Position numbers and translations under genes: made by a program
Assembly (NCBI GenBank): GCA_023423835.1
Contig: JAFAEW010000121.1
Span: 1-49,601 of the forward strand
DNA from: Bacteroidota bacterium
GTDB lineage: Bacteria > Bacteroidota > Bacteroidia > Chitinophagales > Chitinophagaceae
Length of the DNA: 49,601 nt
Reading direction: 5' to 3'
Part shown: positions 40,020-48,236 of the stretch, piece by piece
How the letters are laid out: each line of letters opens with the position of its first letter
Numbering within the stretch: position 1 is the first letter of the stretch
Notes under the pieces: model-generated
Told to the model about the DNA's origin: nothing
Databases searched by the model: none
The model's input: the letters and a program-made list of their open reading frames with translations, nothing else

Positions 40020-40472
40020 TTGATCAACGTACTTTACATAGACGACGAACCACACAATCTTGTGTCCTTCAAGGCTTCCTTCCGGCGAAGTTTTAATATA
40101 TTTATTGCTGAATCGGCCGAAGAAGGAAGAAACATTCTGCGAGAGAATGAAATTCATATTATTCTCAGCGATCAGCGAATGCCTGCAATGACCGGGATCG
40201 AGTTTTTTGAATCGATACTCAATGAATATCCCGATCCGATCCGCATCCTGATTACCGGATTTTCCGATATCAGTGCAGTGGTGGATGCAATCAATCGTGG
40301 ACAGGTGTACAAATACCTCACCAAACCCTGGAATGAGGAGGAAGTGAAAAATTTCATCGACAAGGCCTACGAGGTTTATTCGTTGCGCAAACAGAATGAA
40401 ATACTGACACAAAAGCTGTTAGACGCCAACAAAAAGCTTGAATTTTTGGCACGTCAAAGCCTCCTTTCCTGA
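40020..40472 (+). CDS. Single-domain response regulator (TTG start)
   Basis: A 150-residue receiver domain (about 3-125) with acidic residues Asp8/Asp9, phospho-acceptor Asp51 in SDQRMP, Thr79 and Lys102 in TKPWNEEE, then a 25-residue helix (LRKQNEILTQKLLDANKKLEF) likely to form a coiled coil. No DNA-binding or enzymatic output domain follows, so it must act through protein contact or as a phosphate sink. An in-frame TAA directly precedes the TTG, so a start further upstream is excluded. The receiver resembles that of the hybrid kinase at 35239-36333. Divergent position and shared gap tie it to the signalling operon. Confidence 0.88.
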   Translation: MINVLYIDDEPHNLVSFKASFRRSFNIFIAESAEEGRNILRENEIHIILSDQRMPAMTGIEFFESILNEYPDPIRILITGFSDISAVVDAINRGQVYKYLTKPWNEEEVKNFIDKAYEVYSLRKQNEILTQKLLDANKKLEFLARQSLLS

Positions 40473-40531
40473 TAGTTTTCCACTAATTGTTAAGGAATCT
40501 GACAAACTGATTTAAATTCCATAATTGGGTT

Positions 40532-40539
40532 TAAATTTG
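40532..40539 (+). promoter_or_regulatory. TAnnTTTG -7 element before trxA
   Basis: TAAATTTG, a full match, gives a predicted leader of about 29 nt to the ATG at 40573. No good -33 element is visible. Confidence 0.45.
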
Positions 40540-40572
40540 TACAACTATCATTTTTAATAAAAATAAAATATT

Positions 40573-40890
40573 ATGGCAGCTGAATTTACGGATGCAAACT
40601 TTGAAACCGATGTACTGAACAGCGATAAATTGACAGTGGTTGATTTTTGGGCAGAATGGTGTGGCCCCTGCCGTGCTATCGGACCGGTAATTGAAGAACT
40701 CGCAAAAGATTATTCCGGCAAGGTAAATGTTGGAAAAGTAAATGTTGACCACAATCCAAACGTAAGTATGAATTACGGTATTACTTCCATTCCCGCAGTA
40801 TTGTTTATTAAAGGAGGAAAGGTGGTTGATAAGCAAATCGGCGCAGTTCCGAAATCTATTCTCGATAAGAAAATTCAGGCACACCTGTAA
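40573..40890 (+). CDS. trxA: Thioredoxin
   Basis: The 105-residue general thiol-disulfide reductase, cytoplasmic, reduced by thioredoxin reductase. The active site WCGPC has Cys30 and Cys33, Asp24 is the buried acidic residue, and the cis-proline loop is SIPAVLF. The length and motif order are standard for TrxA. It stands alone with its own -7 element and a good intrinsic terminator. It faces away from the regulator upstream only in context; no trxB is nearby. Confidence 0.96.
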   Translation: MAAEFTDANFETDVLNSDKLTVVDFWAEWCGPCRAIGPVIEELAKDYSGKVNVGKVNVDHNPNVSMNYGITSIPAVLFIKGGKVVDKQIGAVPKSILDKKIQAHL

Positions 40891-40916
40891 AAGCAATAAA
40901 AAATTCAATTTTTAGG

Positions 40917-40940
40917 AGCCGCTTTTTAGCGGCTTTTTTT
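40917..40940 (+). terminator. Intrinsic terminator of trxA
   Basis: AGCCGC (40917-40922) pairs with GCGGCT (40929-40934), loop TTTTTA, followed by T7. A strong plus-strand terminator 26 bp after the stop codon. Confidence 0.9.
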
Positions 40941-41072
40941 GTTTTCATCCGATGATTTAAGCAAAATTTAAATTCCGTTGAAAACCCGATTTTCCGAATA
41001 GTTTGTCAAATCAGTTCTTTTTAAGACTTTTGAAGCCGGAAACAACTTCATTCTACTTCTCATAAAATATTA

Positions 41073-42335
41073 ATGGAAAGATTTCAGGGTATTTTTGGTA
41101 TCATCCTCATCTTAGGCCTTTCATGGCTGGTTTCAAACAATAAAAAACGAATTAATTATAGGTTAGTATTCAGCGGCATCGCCCTTCAGGTGGGCATTGC
41201 ACTTCTGATCTTTAAAGTGCCTTTTGTTCAGGCTTTTTTTAGCGGTTTGAGTAAGGTGATGATCAAGATTGAAAATTTCGCCTTTCAGGGTGCATCCTTC
41301 GTTTACGGGGGAATTGCAGTGGAATCAAAACCCGGCAGTTTTATCAACTATGCGGGAGGCGGATTTGTGTTTGCCTTTAATGTAACCGCTACCATCATTC
41401 TCGTATGTGCACTCGTTGCGGTTTTTTATTACTACGGAATACTGCAAAGAATCGTGGCCGTAATAGCACGCGCCATGAACTTTGTAATGCGTGTGAGCGG
41501 AGCAGAAGCACTGAGCAATGTAGCAAGCGCGTACGTAGGACAGGTGGAAGCACAGGTAATGATCAGGCCTTATCTGAAAGGAATGACGATGAGCGAACTC
41601 CTCGCCAGTATGAGCGGAAGCCTCGCCTGTATTGCAGGAGGAATCCTCGTAGTGTATGCCAATATGGGAGCACAGGCAGGAATGGACCTTACCCCGAAAC
41701 TCATAACGGCAAGTCTGATGGCTGCTCCGGGCGCACTTGTGATCGCGAAGATTGTTTTCCCTGAAACCGAGGAAAGCGAAACAATGGGAAAGGTAAAGCT
41801 GGACGTGAAAAGCAATTATAAGAATGTATTGGATGCGGTTTCACACGGTGCAGGCGACGGTTTTAAAATAGCCATGAATGTGATCGCCATGCTGATCGGA
41901 TTTATCGCCATCATTGCGCTTCTGGATTATGTTCTCGGATTTATCGGCGGTCTCATGCACCTTCCTTTTGACCTGAGCCTCAATTGGATTTTTTCTAAAA
42001 TATTCTATCCCTTTGCCTGGGCAATGGGAATCCCCGAACAGGATATCGCAAATTCTGCCGCTTTGCTGGGCCAGAAATTAACGGTCAACGAGTTTGTTGC
42101 CTTCTCAAATCTTACCAATCACAGCCTGCCGATCCTCACTGAAAAAGGATTGCTGATCGTAAGTATTGCTATCTGCGGATTTGCCAATTTCAGCAGCGTT
42201 GGTATGCAAATCGGAGGTATCGGCGAACTGGTGCCGGAAAGAAGAGGCGACCTTGCCAAACTTGGAATGAAAGCGTTGTTTTGCGGAACGATGGCCTCTT
42301 ATCTCTCGGCCACCATTGCAGGATTGATCATGTAA
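41073..42335 (+). CDS. nupC: NupC-type concentrative nucleoside transporter
   Basis: A 420-residue inner-membrane transporter that takes up nucleosides with sodium or protons (CNT family). About ten hydrophobic segments are present. Characteristic pieces are FVFAFNVTATIILVCALVAV, VSGAEALSNVASAYVGQVEAQVMIRPYL (the pore-region signature with GQVEAQ) and LTNHSLPILTEKGLLIVSIAICGFANFSSVGMQIGG. The next gene starts 12 bp after the stop, so they may be co-transcribed. Whether it prefers pyrimidine or purine nucleosides is not known. Confidence 0.94.
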   Translation: MERFQGIFGIILILGLSWLVSNNKKRINYRLVFSGIALQVGIALLIFKVPFVQAFFSGLSKVMIKIENFAFQGASFVYGGIAVESKPGSFINYAGGGFVFAFNVTATIILVCALVAVFYYYGILQRIVAVIARAMNFVMRVSGAEALSNVASAYVGQVEAQVMIRPYLKGMTMSELLASMSGSLACIAGGILVVYANMGAQAGMDLTPKLITASLMAAPGALVIAKIVFPETEESETMGKVKLDVKSNYKNVLDAVSHGAGDGFKIAMNVIAMLIGFIAIIALLDYVLGFIGGLMHLPFDLSLNWIFSKIFYPFAWAMGIPEQDIANSAALLGQKLTVNEFVAFSNLTNHSLPILTEKGLLIVSIAICGFANFSSVGMQIGGIGELVPERRGDLAKLGMKALFCGTMASYLSATIAGLIM

Positions 42336-42347
42336 TTATCGTTGGAT

Positions 42348-43145
42348 ATGTATTCGGCACTTGAACTTGGCTTTAATTATCTCAAATACCTTATTTCCGC
42401 CGAAAACGGTAAAGGGCATGGCGTGCATTCTCCCTTTGTTTTCGATTTCATCATCCATGTTTTAAATAACAAAAAGAAGTACTACGCTTACCAGGAAATT
42501 GAAGCGCTCCGCCAACTCATTAAAACCGACGGCCGGAAAGTCTCCATCACCGATCTCGGTGCCGGATCAAGAAAAAGAAAAGGTAATATTACCACGGTTT
42601 CGCAGATTGCAAAAACCTCACTGAAACCAAAAAAGTACAGTCAGCTTTTATTCCGCATTGCCGATTATTATCGACCCAAAACAATTCTGGAGCTCGGCAC
42701 TTCCCTCGGACTCACAACCGCCTATCTCGCCTCTGCCAACGAAAAGTCAAAGGTGATAACCCTGGAAGGAATTGAAGGAATTTCTGCAATTGCAAAGGAA
42801 AATTTCGATCGCCTTCAGCTCAAAAATGTGGAAGTGGTGGAAGGAAATTTTGATAACACCCTGCCTCCCGTTGTTGAACGGATGGCATCCATTGATCTCG
42901 CATTTCTCGATGGAAATCACCAGAAATTGCCCACATTGAATTATTTCAATTTGATTCTTCCTAAAACCAACGACAACAGCCTCCTTATTTTCGACGATAT
43001 CCATTGGAGCCGTGAAATGGAAGAAGCCTGGGAAGCTATAAAAGATCATCCGCAAGTAACCTTAACCATTGATCTTTTTTTTATCGGATTGGTATTCTTT
43101 AGGAAACAGCAAAAGGTGAAACAACATTTTACCATCCGGTTTTAA
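42348..43145 (+). CDS. Class I SAM-dependent methyltransferase (O-methyltransferase type)
   Basis: A 265-residue protein with a Rossmann-like SAM fold: motif I ELGTSLG at 115-121, EGIEG at about 141 as acidic residue on strand 2, AFLDGNHQ at about 187, and IFDDIHWSREME, which has the acidic pair of the metal-dependent catechol O-methyltransferase family. The N-terminal 100 residues are less conserved (HGVHSPFVFDFII). Substrate unknown. The start is ATG 42348; a TTG six bases upstream is in frame. It follows nupC by 12 bp. Confidence 0.82.
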   Translation: MYSALELGFNYLKYLISAENGKGHGVHSPFVFDFIIHVLNNKKKYYAYQEIEALRQLIKTDGRKVSITDLGAGSRKRKGNITTVSQIAKTSLKPKKYSQLLFRIADYYRPKTILELGTSLGLTTAYLASANEKSKVITLEGIEGISAIAKENFDRLQLKNVEVVEGNFDNTLPPVVERMASIDLAFLDGNHQKLPTLNYFNLILPKTNDNSLLIFDDIHWSREMEEAWEAIKDHPQVTLTIDLFFIGLVFFRKQQKVKQHFTIRF

Positions 43146-43149
43146 AAAA

Positions 43150-43175
43150 AAGTAAGAGGTAAAAACCCCTTACTT
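43150..43175. terminator. Convergent terminator hairpin
   Basis: AAGTAAGAGG and CCCCTTACTT pair with one mismatch around TAAAAA. On the minus strand it is followed by T7, so it ends the T9SS-protein transcript; on the plus strand it may weakly end the methyltransferase transcript. Confidence 0.65.
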
Positions 43176-43220
43176 CTTTCAACTTCTTATTATTTACTTT
43201 GATTAGGAAAACTGTTTTTG

Positions 43221-44618
43221 TTAGTATTTAATGAATTTTGATGATTGCGTGTAGTTATTTCCGTTCAGCTGGATGATGTAGACGCCCTTATTGAGCCTTG
43301 AAACATCGAGCACATTCTGCTGTCCGGATGATACGTTTTTGAAGCTGCTGTTCAACACAACGCGGCCATTTTGATCGGTAATACGTACGTTCAGATCGCT
43401 TAGGTTGTTATCGGTTACAAACACCAGCCGATCTTTAACCGGATTTGGATAGATCGAAAGGCTTCCTTTCTGATCAAGTACAGCATACAACGCTTTAGAC
43501 AGGGTGTATTTTCCGTCATTATCCATCATCTGCAAACGGTAAAATTGTTTTCCGCTCATTTCTGATGTAATCTTGTCTGAATAGCTGTAGTTATTCAGTT
43601 TTGCACCGCCGGCTGAAGGCACAAATCCGATGGTACTGAAATTAATTCCATCCTTGCTTCTCTGAATATTAAATCCTTTGGTATTCACCTCATTTGCAGT
43701 TTCCCATTTGAGCAATACCGCTTCATTCGATTTTGACAAATTGAAATCAAGAAGCGTGAGCGGCAAGGTGCAGCTTGAGGTATAGGAGAAAGTTGTCTGG
43801 TTGTCATTTTCCCAATCTGTTCCATTCCACACAAATCCCGTCATAACCGATAACTCACCGGATGCATTGTAGCTATATTCAGTTTTGCTGTCATTCACCC
43901 AGGCGCCGTTTTCCCAGATTTCAGTGATATCGGAAGTCAGTTTGCCTCCGCTATAGCTCGAACTTACTTTTTCTGAATTTTGCCAGGCCCCCCCGATCCA
44001 CTGCTGGGTGGTGGTTGTACTCACCGTCTTATCAGCGTTATAAGCATATTTTGTGCTCGTCAGATTTTCCCAGGCATTTGCCTTCCACTGTTGCACCAGG
44101 ATAGAATCTGTTGTTCCGTCGGCATTGTAAGTATAAAAATTCTGGGTAGTGTTTGACCACTTGTTTCCTGCAAACGACTGGTTAAGTTCCATGTCGAGGT
44201 ATCCGTTTGCATTATAAGTGTAAATTGTCCGCGTGCTGTTTGTCCATTTGAGAATATTAAGTTCTATCAGGAGCGTGTCGATCTTAAAGTCGGCGGTGTA
44301 GCTATACGTCATGCGCATGGCATCCTGCCATTTCGTGCCGGTCCATCCCTGGTAGAGCGCCGTGTTGATGTAGCTTCCCGAAACGTAAGTATAGGTGGTG
44401 AGGCCGGCATTTTGCCATCCGTTCTGGTCGTCCCACATCTGAATCAGCAGACTGTCCACATTGCAGTCTGCGTTGTAACTCATTGAAGATTTCGACTGAT
44501 TTACCCATGCCCCGTTTTCCCAGGTTTTGGTGATCATGGTATCTGCCCGCTGGGCAAAGGAAGCGAGGCTGAGAAAGCCTAAGCTAAGGCATAATAAGCT
44601 TTGTAATAAATGTTTCAT
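43221..44618 (-). CDS. T9SS-exported protein with W-N repeats
   Basis: A 465-residue surface or secreted protein. A signal peptide (about 1-22, ending in ASFAQ) is followed by seven or eight repeats of roughly 30-35 residues, each with W-x3-4-W-x-N and Y-x-Y-N-A elements (for example WENGAWVN and YSYNASGE), probably beta-hairpins. A beta-sandwich region follows (LLDFNLSKSNEAVLLKWETA). The C-terminal 75 residues are a type A T9SS sorting domain: SIYPNPVKDRLVF, LNVRITDQNGRVV, LNKGVYIIQLN and a terminal KFIKY. Such proteins cross the outer membrane through T9SS and are then anchored or released. Binding partner unknown. Confidence 0.9.
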   Translation of the reverse strand: MKHLLQSLLCLSLGFLSLASFAQRADTMITKTWENGAWVNQSKSSMSYNADCNVDSLLIQMWDDQNGWQNAGLTTYTYVSGSYINTALYQGWTGTKWQDAMRMTYSYTADFKIDTLLIELNILKWTNSTRTIYTYNANGYLDMELNQSFAGNKWSNTTQNFYTYNADGTTDSILVQQWKANAWENLTSTKYAYNADKTVSTTTTQQWIGGAWQNSEKVSSSYSGGKLTSDITEIWENGAWVNDSKTEYSYNASGELSVMTGFVWNGTDWENDNQTTFSYTSSCTLPLTLLDFNLSKSNEAVLLKWETANEVNTKGFNIQRSKDGINFSTIGFVPSAGGAKLNNYSYSDKITSEMSGKQFYRLQMMDNDGKYTLSKALYAVLDQKGSLSIYPNPVKDRLVFVTDNNLSDLNVRITDQNGRVVLNSSFKNVSSGQQNVLDVSRLNKGVYIIQLNGNNYTQSSKFIKY

Positions 44619-44655
44619 CGTTGTTGTTTTTTAAAAATAAATAATAGAAGATCTG

Positions 44656-44676
44656 CGGCGACAAGAAAAATCGCCG
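44656..44676. repeat. Leader hairpin upstream of the T9SS-exported gene
   Basis: CGGCGA and TCGCCG form a 6-bp stem with a 9-nt loop, 38 bp from the minus-strand start at 44618. The 231-bp gap 44619-44849 holds no gene; this hairpin and the plus-strand promoter element are the only structure seen. Confidence 0.3.
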
Positions 44677-44779
44677 TCATAAAGTTATAAAGAGTTTAAA
44701 AAAAAATTAAAATTAATCGGTTGAATTGGTAAAAAAAGCGGATCTACTGGCAATAATGCGGTATGAACTCAGGGAGTTG

Positions 44780-44787
44780 TATTTTTG
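44780..44787 (+). promoter_or_regulatory. TAnnTTTG -7 element before small secreted protein gene
   Basis: TATTTTTG, full match, predicts a leader of about 57 nt to the ATG at 44850. Confidence 0.4.
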
Positions 44788-44849
44788 AGGCTTAAAATCG
44801 TTCATTTTCCCTTTACTTATGGTATCGTTTTCGATGGTAATATTAAACT

Positions 44850-45251
44850 ATGATTAAAAAGATTTTCTCCCTGATTCTGCTTTTCGCCGGCTACCATGCA
44901 GGCGCTCAAAAAATAGAGGCCATTTATTTTCACTTGTACACAGACAGCATAAAAAAGGGATTTCACAACTACATCAATGTTGATGGAAAACTTGAGAATG
45001 GCCGTTTTATGCCGTTGACAGACAAGGAAATTTCATTTTCCGCCAATACCGGACGATGGGAGGGAAATGATATTATTGTTGATCCTGACTACAAAGGCGA
45101 TACGGTGGTAATAAAAGCAACGCTGAAACAGGATCCTTCGCTCACAAAAACGGTAACCATTCACATCAAGAAAGTTTTGAATGCCGGTGTTTTAAAAACT
45201 GAAGACGAGATTTTAAATGACCGTAGGAAACCGCAAAGAACCAAACACTGA
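44850..45251 (+). CDS. Small exported protein, unknown function
   Basis: A 133-residue protein that I do not recognise. A signal peptide covers about residues 1-19 (IFSLILLFAGYHAGAQ). The mature part looks beta-rich (FHLYTDSIKKGFHNYINVDGKLENGRFMPL, WEGNDIIVDPDYKGDTVVIKATL, SLTKTVTIHIKKV), similar in style to an Ig-like domain, and ends with a basic tail DRRKPQRTKH. It is probably periplasmic or surface-exposed. It is a single-gene unit between the T9SS-exported gene and the SRP RNA; the gap to the RNA is 74 bp. Confidence 0.7.
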   Translation: MIKKIFSLILLFAGYHAGAQKIEAIYFHLYTDSIKKGFHNYINVDGKLENGRFMPLTDKEISFSANTGRWEGNDIIVDPDYKGDTVVIKATLKQDPSLTKTVTIHIKKVLNAGVLKTEDEILNDRRKPQRTKH

Positions 45252-45313
45252 GACACAAAATTCGGAATTGAAAAGGCAGAAAAGGTTTGAAAACCGGGTT
45301 TGGGACAGGAAAG

Positions 45314-45325
45314 AAAATAAAAAAA
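45314..45325 (-). terminator. T-run ending the SRP RNA
   Basis: Directly after the terminal helix of the RNA (GGCAGG/CCTGCC) the minus strand reads TTTTTTTATTTT. The helix and this tract together form an intrinsic terminator. Confidence 0.75.
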
Positions 45326-45419
45326 GGCAGGCTTATTACATCGCACCGCTCAACCACCTACTCTTGCTGCATTCCTGCCCTGGGAGGTTTCAGCAGGAGC
45401 TGGTCGTGTAAGACCTGCC
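45326..45419 (-). ncRNA. ffs: Signal recognition particle RNA, small bacterial type
   Basis: A 94-nt RNA on the minus strand. The ends pair as GGCAGG with CCTGCC, extended by CTTA/TAAG after one bulged U. The apex has the SRP domain IV signature: CAGG, a 3-bp stem GCA/TGC closing the GGAA tetraloop (45375-45372), then AGCA on the opposite side, exactly as in E. coli 4.5S RNA. This RNA binds Ffh and targets inner-membrane proteins to the Sec translocon. A consensus -7 box (TATATTTG) ends 5-6 nt before the 5' end, and a T-run follows the 3' end. Confidence 0.93.
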
Positions 45420-45424
45420 GGCTG

Positions 45425-45432
45425 CAAATATA
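45425..45432 (-). promoter_or_regulatory. -7 element of the SRP RNA
   Basis: Minus-strand TATATTTG followed by C, a full TAnnTTTG match, 5-6 nt before the first base of the RNA, as expected of a transcription start. Confidence 0.75.
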
Positions 45433-45459
45433 GGTTACCAAACTAAAACTTCTTTGATT

Positions 45460-46740
45460 TTAATATTTTATTTTTCCTGTGCGTGAATTGACGGTGGTAA
45501 CACCCACCAGTTCATCGTGACGGCCACTCAGGGAGCGGTAATATACGAGGACGGTATAATCGTTTTCCGTTTCCCAATAATCTCCTTCTGTCAGATAAGT
45601 TTCGGCATTTCCCCTGCCGGATTTGTCGCGGGTAACATAGATGTAATTATAAAACCCTTGTTTTAGAAAAAGCGACTTTTCATAGCGGCCTTTTCCTGCA
45701 TTGAAGACCATTTTATTGGAATCAGACAATCGATTACCGGTTAATTCTCCCAAAATATAAACATCCTTATCCGCAAAAGGTTGTTGATTCAGGGTGGAAA
45801 ATGTAAAATTCACGTTTCCATAATCGCCCTGCCACCACGGATTATTGGCATCGGTTGTACTGATCTGAAAGAAACCATCCACGTCCTGGTACATCATCAG
45901 TCTTTCAGCCGTTCGTTGCACATCCGGGATCAGATTTATAGTTACCGGTTGAGTGCTTCGGTCAACGCCGGCTATTCTTTCACTCAAAAACCGGAAGCTT
46001 CTCAAATCGGCCCAGCGGTATTCTTTTCCGGCCGGGAAAAGGCAATCCTGTTCGCCATTGTATTCGTACATATTTCCGCGCATAAACAGCGGCTGCAGGT
46101 TGGTTTTGGCATTGTCCCAACGGTAGTTTTGCAATACCACTACCTTCAACTGCTGTTGGGGATTGAATATATTTAGTTTGCCGACATTAACGGTGAACTG
46201 AACCTTTTGGGTAGTTTGCATCAACTGCGAATTGTATGGCTGCTGAATACTTACACCCGTAGTAAGAATGTTGTTTACAATCAGCAATCTTCTCGTGAAA
46301 GCCAGCTTTGAAGTGTCGCCATTCAAAAAAACCTTCAATAAATAATTACCCGCCTTAGTTGGAACACAATTTTGTTCGGGTAAAATTACCTGGTAATGGA
46401 CGTACCGGACTTTGGCCACCGAAGAAAACCGGTACTGGTTCAGGTTGTTTTGGGTGAACCCCTGAATATAATCGAGTGCATTCAGATCAGAAGCCTGCCA
46501 GTTGGCATCGCAAAGCTGATACGTGTAATTGTAATTTTTTACCTGCGGATCAAGATCATCAAAGTGCAATTCCAACGTTCCCGTAGTGCCGAGGTTTATG
46601 ATCGGATAGCTGAACTGATTGCCCTGCTGAAACAGTTTTATTCCGGATATGGTGGAGGAATACACTTTGTCGGCCTGGGCGTTTATGGCAGTGGTAAATA
46701 ACAAAAAAAAGCAGCACAATAAATATTTCATTCCAACCAT
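45460..46740 (-). CDS. T9SS plug-domain protein (DUF5103)
   Basis: A 426-residue exported protein. The signal peptide covers about residues 1-21 (LLCCFFLLFTTAINAQ). The rest is a beta-rich type IX plug architecture: ELHFDDLDPQVKNYNYTYQLCDANWQASDLNALDYIQGF at the N-terminal plug domain, then QFTVNVGKLNIF and further beta repeats. The family is linked to the type IX secretion translocon; a close relative blocks the SprA channel. The start may be 46740 or the ATG nine bases later (46731), which fits the KYLLCC signal core; both give the same mature protein. It is separated from the SRP RNA by 40 bp. Confidence 0.88.
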   Translation of the reverse strand: MVGMKYLLCCFFLLFTTAINAQADKVYSSTISGIKLFQQGNQFSYPIINLGTTGTLELHFDDLDPQVKNYNYTYQLCDANWQASDLNALDYIQGFTQNNLNQYRFSSVAKVRYVHYQVILPEQNCVPTKAGNYLLKVFLNGDTSKLAFTRRLLIVNNILTTGVSIQQPYNSQLMQTTQKVQFTVNVGKLNIFNPQQQLKVVVLQNYRWDNAKTNLQPLFMRGNMYEYNGEQDCLFPAGKEYRWADLRSFRFLSERIAGVDRSTQPVTINLIPDVQRTAERLMMYQDVDGFFQISTTDANNPWWQGDYGNVNFTFSTLNQQPFADKDVYILGELTGNRLSDSNKMVFNAGKGRYEKSLFLKQGFYNYIYVTRDKSGRGNAETYLTEGDYWETENDYTVLVYYRSLSGRHDELVGVTTVNSRTGKIKY

Positions 46741-46842
46741 TTTTAGAGTAACGGCGCAATAATCGGTTTTAATTTTCAGATCAGGAGGCTTACCGTTGTA
46801 ATAAAAGGTTTAAATTAAACAATAAAGAGAGAATTAAAACTT

Positions 46843-46850
46843 TATTTTTG
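46843..46850 (+). promoter_or_regulatory. TAnnTTTG -7 element before ABC permease gene
   Basis: TATTTTTG, full match, with a predicted leader of about 25 nt to the ATG at 46882. Confidence 0.5.
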
Positions 46851-46881
46851 ACGGATTTGCCGGTCGGCTTCAAAACATTTT

Positions 46882-48123
46882 ATGAACGTATCATCCTTTA
46901 TAGCCAGAAGGGTCGCTTTTACCAGTCATCACACCTTTTCAAGGTTTATCATCCGGCTGGCTACGGCTGCTACTGCCCTGAGCGTGGCGGCAATGATCCT
47001 GACACTTGCGTTTGTAAACGGATTTCAATCGGCCATCAGTTCAAAAGTTTTCAGCTTCTGGGGTCACATTCATGTGCAACAATATGAACCCGATAAATCA
47101 ATCGTAGCGGAAGAATCGCCCCTCAAAAAAAATGATACGGTACTCAATATTCTAACCCATACACCCGGAATTATTCATGTGCAGCCTTATGCCACCAAGT
47201 CGGTGGTTCTTGAAAATAACGGAGAAATTGAGGGTCTGCTGTTTAAAGGTGTCGACAGCAGCTACGATTTCAATCGCTTGCAGTCATTTTTGAAATCCGG
47301 AACGTGGATCGATTTCAAAGACCGGCTCTACAGCAAAGAAATTATGGTATCCGAACAGATTGCCAATCTCCTGGAGGTGAAAGTGGGAGATACGGTGCAC
47401 GTTTATTTTATTTCTCCTGAAACGGCATCTTCTACAGCCAGAAGTCTGAGGATTACCGGGATTTTTAAAACCGGGATCGAAGAATTTGATAAGCAGTTCG
47501 CAATTGGCGACATCCGGTTACTGCGGCGGATTAATAACTGGCAAAATGATGAAATCGGCGGATATGAGGTTTTTGTAAACGACTATAACAACATCGATTC
47601 TGTCATCGACCGATTATATGAAGGCCCTGATCAACTGCCCGGCGCCTGGATCAGCCGGTCCATCAAAGACATCTATCCGTTTATTTTCGACTGGTTGAAC
47701 ATTCAGGATGTAAACCGTAATGTAATCTTTATTGTCATGTCGATCATCGCCATCATTAACCTCGCTACCTGCCTGCTCATTCTCGTTTTGGAAAGAACAA
47801 GAATGGTTGGCATTTTAAAGGCTGTGGGAACCGACAACTGGATGATCCAGAAAATCTTTCTGTACCATGCTACACTCATTTCGCTCAGAGGAATATTCTA
47901 TGGATTGGCAATTGGAGGAGGAATTGCCGTCCTTCAGAAATATACCGGATTTTTAAAGTTGAATGAAGCGGCATATTATGTTTCCAGTGCGCCGGTTGAG
48001 CTCGTTTGGTGGCAGGTATTGGCCGTTTGCGCGGGAACCCTGGTCGTTTGTTTTTTATCCCTGCTTCTACCTACATTTTTTGTGCGTTCGGTGCAGCCTG
48101 TCAGGGCGATTCAATTTCAGTAA
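46882..48123 (+). CDS. ABC transporter permease, LolC/E-like (FtsX family)
   Basis: A 413-residue inner-membrane protein with one N-terminal membrane helix (about 26-50, ATAATALSVAAMILTLAFVNGF), a periplasmic MacB/LolE-type domain (about 50-265), and three C-terminal helices with the FtsX core (about 275-410, for example FIVMSIIAIINLATCLLILVLERTRMVGILKAVG). LolC/E proteins release lipoproteins from the inner membrane with the LolD ATPase. No lolD is adjacent, so the partner ATPase is elsewhere and lipoprotein release is inferred. Monocistronic: own promoter and terminator. Confidence 0.88.
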   Translation: MNVSSFIARRVAFTSHHTFSRFIIRLATAATALSVAAMILTLAFVNGFQSAISSKVFSFWGHIHVQQYEPDKSIVAEESPLKKNDTVLNILTHTPGIIHVQPYATKSVVLENNGEIEGLLFKGVDSSYDFNRLQSFLKSGTWIDFKDRLYSKEIMVSEQIANLLEVKVGDTVHVYFISPETASSTARSLRITGIFKTGIEEFDKQFAIGDIRLLRRINNWQNDEIGGYEVFVNDYNNIDSVIDRLYEGPDQLPGAWISRSIKDIYPFIFDWLNIQDVNRNVIFIVMSIIAIINLATCLLILVLERTRMVGILKAVGTDNWMIQKIFLYHATLISLRGIFYGLAIGGGIAVLQKYTGFLKLNEAAYYVSSAPVELVWWQVLAVCAGTLVVCFLSLLLPTFFVRSVQPVRAIQFQ

Positions 48124-48208
48124 CCTGTTTTTTGGCATTACAATTGCAAAATGTGCATGTTCCTTTGGAAATGCTGTTTGGGATATCAGATATTGTCCGA
48201 GGAATCGG

Positions 48209-48236
48209 CCCCGGTTTTTATCGGGGTTTTCTTTTT
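48209..48236 (+). terminator. Intrinsic terminator after ABC permease gene
   Basis: CCCCG (48209-48213) pairs with CGGGG (48222-48226) around an 8-nt loop, followed by TTTTCTTTTT. The rest of the 197-bp gap to the transhydrogenase gene holds no gene. Confidence 0.85.

Noticed and set aside
45252..45325. Small overlapping open frames around the SRP RNA
   Set aside because: They run through the SRP RNA or its terminator, and their translations have no protein-like pattern.
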